From Litomosoides sigmodontis (Eukaryota > Nematoda > Chromadorea > Rhabditida > Onchocercidae): a DNA stretch of 64,000 nt. Below are positions 58,154 to 64,000 of the stretch, piece by piece. Location of the stretch: assembly GCA_963070105.1 (NCBI GenBank), contig OY718808.1, positions 124,001 through 188,000 on the forward strand, in the 5' to 3' direction. Each line of letters begins with the position of its first letter. The first letter of the stretch is position 1. The notes below the pieces were generated by a model that was not told the DNA's origin, ran no database searches, and saw nothing but the letters and a program-made list of their open reading frames with translations. The position numbers and the translations under genes are program-made.

Positions 58154-61100
58154 ATGGCGAATAGTAGTCAGCAGCAACAAGCATCGGCATCCGCAAGCGA
58201 CAACATTACTTCCAGAATTGATGATTATCCACCGCCTGTGGAGAGCAGTAATAATGTAAGTTGTTGAGCAATGTTGTTCTCTTTGTCGGCAGGAAAACTC
58301 TATCAGTTTTTTGATGTAACAATGACTGCGTAAAATTTTAATATTGGTTAAACCAACAATGCAAAGTACGGAAGGTTAAACTAATAATAATGCCAAAACA
58401 CACATGACATGACTTGCTGCAACTGCATGCTTGCACTCACTTACATGAGCAAAGATTGTAACATGCAAATTTATGAGATTGCTGCTTCTCTCAAATATTC
58501 CGTCCTATTCTTTTTTTTGAATATATGCATACACCATTATTAAAGGAGTATGACCCACTGAACCATTATTATACACAGAGTAATCGGCTCGCAAATTAAA
58601 CTTATTCATTAATATCTATCTATTCAGACTCCTAATCAGTTGTTAATGAGTGGCGTCATTCTTCACCACATCTATTATGCAATGTGCCGCAAGTTTTCAG
58701 CATACCAAAAAAGAAGAAAAGCAAGCTTGCGGCAAACTTCAAACTAAAAAAGTGAAATAAGTTTGCACCGGCAATCTTCGAGGTATCGGGGAATTGTGAA
58801 AGTAGCATTTTCGGTGTTATGTAGAACAGATTTATTTCAGCTTATTGGTCAATCCATGGTCGATTTCGCATCTTTGCTCGAAATTCCTCTTTTTAATGAA
58901 TTGATGCTTGTATACGAAATTCAGTACAACGCAACCAAAGATGCTCTCAAACATTTCCTGGAAGAGCAGGTTTCCTTTGATTCAAAACAGCTAATTTCTC
59001 ATTATTTCCATTTCGAAGTTCCTTCGGCCTTGTTAACTAGCAATCATCATTTCTACCTCTCGGTGGTGTAGATGATTATTTAATTAATTATCATGTTATG
59101 CAGGGAGTTTGTGGCTCTATCGCTTTATACACATAATAGCCATGCTTCCTGAACTCTTCTTTAATTTATGGTTTTCAGCCTAATTTAATCCTTCCTCTCT
59201 TTACCAATGTACTGTGGAGCTTGCTGGTTAATCCGTTGCTGGCTATTAATCCAGCAGCAATTTTGAATTCATCTGCTCAGGATGTGCAGACAGAGGACCT
59301 ACAAAGCATTGCAGGAGAAATGTTGGACAAGATTAAAACAGCTAACAAGTAATTTGATGGCTTACTAACATTTGAAGTTCCTTGTTGTTTGGTTTTTACT
59401 TCCAAATGCTGTCATATCAATGTGCAACGCATGCAAAAAAAATCTTGCAGTATGCAAAATGTAATCAGTCCTCAAGAATACAATCAACGTGCGCGTACCC
59501 AATTGAGTAGCAACCACTCTGATAAACGGACGCGGATCATACATCGCGCTGAAAATGTTAATCATTGCTAAATTTCTACAAACTTAACTTCCTCCGTAAT
59601 TAGGCATTTTTCAACTTCCTTCAAGTATACATAGAAATGCAGAGAAGCGTATTTTTGAATGACGCCATTATCGAGAAATATTTGGAAATGATCGTCTCTT
59701 ATCAGACGTTCTTTTTTTGCTAAAGCTGATGCAAATATGCAACAGAACATTATTTTCGTTTGCTTGGAACTTTTGAGGCGTGTATTATCGTACCTAGACA
59801 GATCAGATCACATAGCCGACCGATGACATTATGACCTGGCACTTTATGGTACCTTACTCCTTCCTTCCACTCATTGACCTTTTCCAATTAACAGCAGAAA
59901 AATAGCTCGATTTTGTGCAATGTTTGCGCGAAACCGTTGAAAAATCGGGCTGCATTCGTGAAACATCGTCGACGCCACCTCGGCATCTCGGAGCTTGCTT
60001 TTGCGTGCGGAACATGCGACAAGCGGTGCAGCGAGCGTCGTCATCTGGCGGTTCACTGCAAAAACAAACACCATGAGGCAAGTGCTTATCATCCACTCAG
60101 ACTAACAAAACGCATACTCTTAGCCAACCATTACGCTTTCCCGGAAGGTAGGTATATATGCATTGAAATTTTGAAGTATTTTTTCTTGAGCTCAATCACT
60201 GTTTGTCGTACACGTGAAACATGCACATGCATTTCCACGTTTATATTTTTATATTTGTACTGAATCGGCCACTGTCACAATACAATACGACTAACCCAAA
60301 CACTACCGAAATATGAACTCATAAAGATGTATCTTATATAGTTTAATATCATAGCTCTAACCTTTCCATAATGACATACTGTGATATGAAAAGATGTTAC
60401 GGTATCATCCCGCACTCCATAATTCATGCATTTTAGATATGAAGAACAAATGATAAAATGTAAGAAACGGGCATGTTTACTGTTTAGAAAATAAGGTAAC
60501 AACGAAACGTACAGAAATTTTCAATAATTTCAGACATAACAGGTAAAAATTTAGATGCCATCGGCGCCTAGCCTTCGTAATAATTTGGAGCAAGATGTGA
60601 TGACTCTTAACGATTCGAAAGAAGAAAGTCCGGATTCAATCCCTGAAGTAATGAATGAGAAGGTATTTCTTCCTAACGTTAGACAGTGTCTATAGAATTC
60701 GTTAAACAGTGCTAGTAACCACTATCTCTCCTAAGACTATTAATCAGGAGATGAGTAGTTTAAATGGTGGAGTACATTGTTTATATCACAATTATGGCCA
60801 AGAATTTTGGTAGAATACCGATCACTAACTTTGAAACTTGCAGTTGTTAAATACTTGTCATTATTTCATCTTGCTTTACTGGTGCTCAAATACAAAGTCA
60901 AAGGACAAGATTTTTCGCTTCGCTTTGAAAATTGGTGCTAACATATTAGCAAAACTAATTCAGAGACCAGAAGCGAAAAACTAAGACAGAAGCCTGAATC
61001 CCTAAAATTGTCTAACTGTTGGACGCAGATGACTGTGACGGTTACGTTACGTTTCCGGAAAACACGTATTATGTGGTACATCATATTTCCTTTGATTCAG

Positions 61101-61178
61101 GTACTTGTGAAGCTTTGGCAAGCAGACGATGATAGAAATAACATTCCAAACAAAACAGATATGTGTGAACAGTTGTAA
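58154..61178 (+). CDS. Two-finger C2H2 zinc-finger protein, 290 residues
   Basis: Seven exons join in frame: 58154-58255, 58841-58969, 59179-59348, 59451-59556, 59898-60077, 60555-60662 and 61101-61178 (873 nt). The start ATG lies six bases after TTTTGCAG, as expected for a nematode trans-splice site. The N-terminus is Gln/Ala/Ser-rich. Residues 35-133 look helical and hydrophobic (LLEIPLFNELML, LWSLLVNPLLAI). Finger one has C176, C179, H192 and H196; finger two has C206, C209, H222 and H227. The C-terminus is acidic and ends EQL. The intron after residue 229 uses a GC donor, GAG|GCAAGT; using G|GTAGGT at 60147 instead would lead to an early stop in the next exon. It is probably a nuclear DNA- or RNA-binding protein, but the family is not recognised. 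It is convergent with the RRP1-like gene. Confidence 0.8.
60078..60554 (+). other. Candidate GC-AG intron in the two-finger gene
   Basis: Donor GAG|GCAAGT matches the strong context usual for GC donors, and the acceptor is AATTTAG. It is the only join found that keeps the following two coding-like exons in frame. Confidence 0.6.
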
Positions 61179-61294
61179 AAGCAATTTTTTATTTTAAAAT
61201 ACATAGAAATTGATTCTTATCCCTCAAACTTGGAGAAATTAGCCGATTTCATGATCTGCAGTGAATCCTTCAATCAATCTTTTGTATTTCTGTT

Positions 61295-61387
61295 ATACAT
61301 CTTACTTTATTAAACATAAGATGTATTATAATGGGATCGTGTTATCGGTTATCATCCATGTATTATCGATGGCATCGTTAATAAAGT
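61295..61387. terminator. Palindromic element with AATAAA on both strands
   Basis: ATACATCTTA at 61295-61304 pairs perfectly with TAAGATGTAT at 61317-61326. ACTTTATTAA at 61304-61313 pairs with TTAATAAAGT at 61378-61387, placing AATAAA at 61380-61385 on the plus strand and its mirror on the minus strand. It sits about 120-210 bases after the two-finger gene's stop, so it is a good polyadenylation candidate for that gene. It may also serve the opposing gene. Confidence 0.4.
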
Positions 61388-62126
61388 AAATGATTTATAT
61401 TGCAGTCCGTTCAGTTCGTTTTTGGATTTAAATTAAATAGCAATAAACACTCGAGATATCAACTAGCAATTTGAAAGTATGAGTAAATGTTTGGATATGC
61501 CCCATTCCAATGTCTGTCGCATCCTAATGTTCAATGACACCCAACAAATATCAATCATGATATGTTACTGCATTGAAATTTGAAAGGATTAATGAAATGT
61601 CCAGATACTGTTTCGAAATAGGACAAGAGATGTGAGCAACAAGAAAACACAAATTATTCGAGAATTTCTTTAAACATGATCAGCTTGTTGTCGTATGTCG
61701 CAGGGAGCATAAACTACATTTTGGAAGTAATGAAGCTCGATATTTTGCTGATAGAAACATGACAGAAATAGCAATAATTTTTGTAGAATACTTGCAAAAA
61801 CAATCTGACAATATTTAGCTGATTCATTTTGTGGTATGCAGATCCTCAGGAGCATTACTTCATAGAAACATTCAGGCAACACTCCGTCAGATCATAAAAC
61901 TTCTGGCTGAATGGTATCGAACTTTTTTTTGGTCTCGATTCGACTTATATCAAGTGCGACAACTACCACGAAAGTGCAACACCATTGTTTCGAGTCTTAA
62001 ACTACTTCCTCATTTATCAGATTTTTTGTTTGAAATCAATATTAAAGGAAGGAACATCGTTATATCTTTATAAAATATCATTACAACCAACTGAAACTTC
62101 AGGAACATCAACAAGTATCTAATATT
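61388..62126. other. Intergenic between two convergent genes
   Basis: AT-rich DNA with no supported exon. It is the 3' flank of both neighbours. Confidence 0.5.
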
Positions 62127-63846
62127 TCAAACTTTCTTCGGCTGTTTGCGCTTTTTGTGAATCATTCCAGTTCGCTGATGCATTTTTTTACTGATTTTCT
62201 TCGTTTTCTTAACATTTCTAACAATTTTCATGGACTGAGTGTTCCTGAAAATTAAGAGAATAAAGGAAGAACAACCCCGGAAAAATTCATCTATTTTGTA
62301 AATATGTCATGAAAAGTGGACAAATTACAATCCGAAAAGTGATGACTTTCTGCTTCCTTGCATCAGATATCTGTTCCTTCAAATTAAATTTTTTTAGATT
62401 AAATTCTAAATTACCAAAAAATTGCTGTAGATCGATTATTAAATAAAAAACTGAGTGCCTGCAGCAGAAGCGTTTAAATCGTTTCATTTCCAGGCAGCTT
62501 ACAGATTTTTAATAAATAACAGACAATAACAAAATTTTATTGCATAGAACTGCTACTTGGCCTAATTCATGGACATCGCAGAACTTCACCTTTTCTATGC
62601 AAAAATTCTTTTAGTCCAGTAAAAACGAATGGTCTAGCTATGGCAAGTGTTACAGGAAAATTTAAATAATAATACTCTTTGGAAACATTTTTCGTGATTT
62701 TATTAAGAGCATCGATATTCAAAAAGCTTAAAAAGAAACACATTACCTCAGCGAGGTTTTATTTTTCAAAGCCAGTTTTGCTTTCTTGTTTATCAGTCTA
62801 TCTTTGGCCATTTCACTCGTAAGTCGAGAAATAGCGCTTGCAATTTCAGATTTCGGAACTTCTGTCCGCAACTGAGTTTGCGCTTTCGTAACCATTATGA
62901 AAGGAACTTCGCCATTTTCGGCTGCTATGAACCTTAAAATACACGTTTACTATGCCTTCTATTTTGCATTTTTAACACATTCTAATCCTTGAAGAGATTT
63001 TAATTATTCTCCTTATGTTTTTTCATCATGAAAAAGGATAAAATGCATTCTGTTTCCATCTCACTATTTGAGGAATGATAGAATTAAAGAATGATAGACA
63101 AATACTTTACATTTTGATAAACTGTCTTATTGCTTTTTCATCAGAAAAAAAAACTGCAATAACGAACGGGTAGTAAAAAACTAAATATTAGGTGAACAAG
63201 TTTAACTAACTTTTACGCTTTGCAGATTTTCAATTCTACTTTATAAAAGTCCTCTTAAAATCACATCACAATTTCTAAACATTTCACTTAGTTCACAAAC
63301 TATTAAAGCTATCGAAAAAAAGCATATTATTTAAAACAGATTCAGGTTTAAAACAGATACTCAGATACAGATTCAGATAAATTTCATACTAAAGATTTAC
63401 TTCTTTGATACAGCATATAACTGCCTCCTTCGAGCACTTTTTATGCTAGGTTTCTTCCCGATTTCAAGCAATAGTTTGCTTATTTCAGCATAGTCGAACT
63501 GAAACATCAAACTAGAACTAAATAAAAGCATGCATCTTTTAGCTCACATGCATTTGGCATAGCTATGAAATGTACGATGTTATAAGAACATCAGCTTGAT
63601 TTGAACAGAGTAAAAGCTAAAACGTGGAAAGATGTATTCATATACCTGTTGCAAGATGAAATTCAAAGCAAACAAACAGAAGATAAAACTTCTTATAATA
63701 GTTTCCAAAAATCTACTACCTTAATTCCTTGATCACTAGCACTTTCCAATGTCTCCTCTGTTTCTTTTTCCTCCGTTCTTTCCTCCGCATATTGATGTAA
63801 AATTGACAGGAATATTTCTTGTATAATGGAATCAAAAAGATAGTTC
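62127..63846 (-). CDS. RRP1/Nop52-family rRNA-processing protein, C-terminal part
   Basis: Four exons join in frame: 63846-63720, 63498-63401, 62932-62747 and 62244-62127, ending in TGA. The gene continues beyond the right edge; 63847-64000 reads as intron. The first visible exon (YLFDSIIQEIFLSIL) and the second (IKFDYAEISKLLLEIG, then SARRRQLYAVSKKF) match the end of the Nop52 domain as I know it from RRP1 proteins: an FDY motif, a helix, an R-x-LY step and a KKF step. The tail is Lys/Arg-rich (KIVRNVKKTKKISKK, IHKKRKQPKK), as expected for a nucleolar protein. RRP1 acts in 60S subunit assembly and pre-rRNA processing. The third exon has a weak acceptor (TTTTAAG). Family assignment is by motif recall, not search. 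Confidence 0.7.
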
Positions 63847-64000
63847 CTAAAAATAAAACAGAGAACAATAAACCAATTAATTGTTTATAAACAATACAAT
63901 ACATGATTTTTTCATTACAGGATGGGACATGCTGCCAATTTTGGTGTTCTATACAGTACATCCCCAAGCAGAAATAGTTACATAAATATTTGTATCCACA
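63847..64000 (-). other. Intron of the RRP1-like gene, running off the window
   Basis: AT-rich, with an acceptor TTATTTTTAG at its low-coordinate end. No in-frame exon is visible before the window ends. Confidence 0.6.

Noticed and set aside
60078..60263. Continuation of the two-finger reading frame past 60077 to a stop at 60263
   Set aside because: The extension is less coding-like, and joining from GAG|GCAAGT recovers two further exons in phase. It remains possible as intron retention.
63716..63967. Lys/Arg-rich minus-strand frame (MRRKERRKKK)
   Set aside because: It is a different frame from the RRP1-like exon at 63846-63720 and reads through the intron.

Overview
This is a eukaryotic window, most probably from a nematode and probably a non-Caenorhabditis, larger-genome species. 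Genes are built from many short exons with GT-AG introns and TTTCAG/TTTTAG acceptors. The recognisable proteins are a DM-domain protein closest in my recollection to nematode MAB-3, nematode-style C2H2 zinc-finger proteins and an RRP1/Nop52 ribosome-biogenesis protein. Coding DNA is sparse and long non-coding stretches carry simple repeats. The species cannot be fixed from the sequence alone. There is no sign of bacterial genes, CRISPR, tRNA or rRNA genes.

Layout. The left edge (1-4 kb) holds a DM-domain exon on the minus strand (2502-2773) and a possible small plus-strand first exon (911-1090). About 4-23.9 kb is non-coding as far as I can see, with a 583-bp (AAT)n array at 4006-4588 and an uninterrupted (ATT)n array of about 598 units at 16928-18720. 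The minus strand from 34818 down to 23898 is one large gene. I could join 23 exons in frame into an 1155-residue protein with four pairs of C2H2-like fingers, basic and Ala-rich linkers and a very acidic C-terminus. Its sixth intron contains about 1.9 kb of microsatellite arranged as (AAT)n, then a perfect 9-bp higher-order repeat, then (ATT)n, so the transcript could fold back on itself.

About 35-58 kb has no gene I can support firmly. It alternates GA/CT-rich and AT-rich DNA and holds many microsatellites (GGAT, CA, CT, GAC/CAC/CAG, ATCCTC/GCATCT), a strong G-quadruplex motif and a few low-confidence coding islands. At the right edge, a plus-strand gene (58154-61178, 7 exons, 290 residues, two C2H2 fingers) faces tail-to-tail a minus-strand gene (62127-63846 and beyond the edge) encoding the C-terminal part of an RRP1/Nop52 protein. 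A palindromic AATAAA-bearing element lies between them.

The genes do not form an obvious pathway. Three are predicted DNA/RNA-binding regulators (DM, multi-finger C2H2, two-finger C2H2) and one is a nucleolar rRNA-processing factor. All exon joins are manual, based on splice motifs and reading-frame phase, and need transcript evidence.
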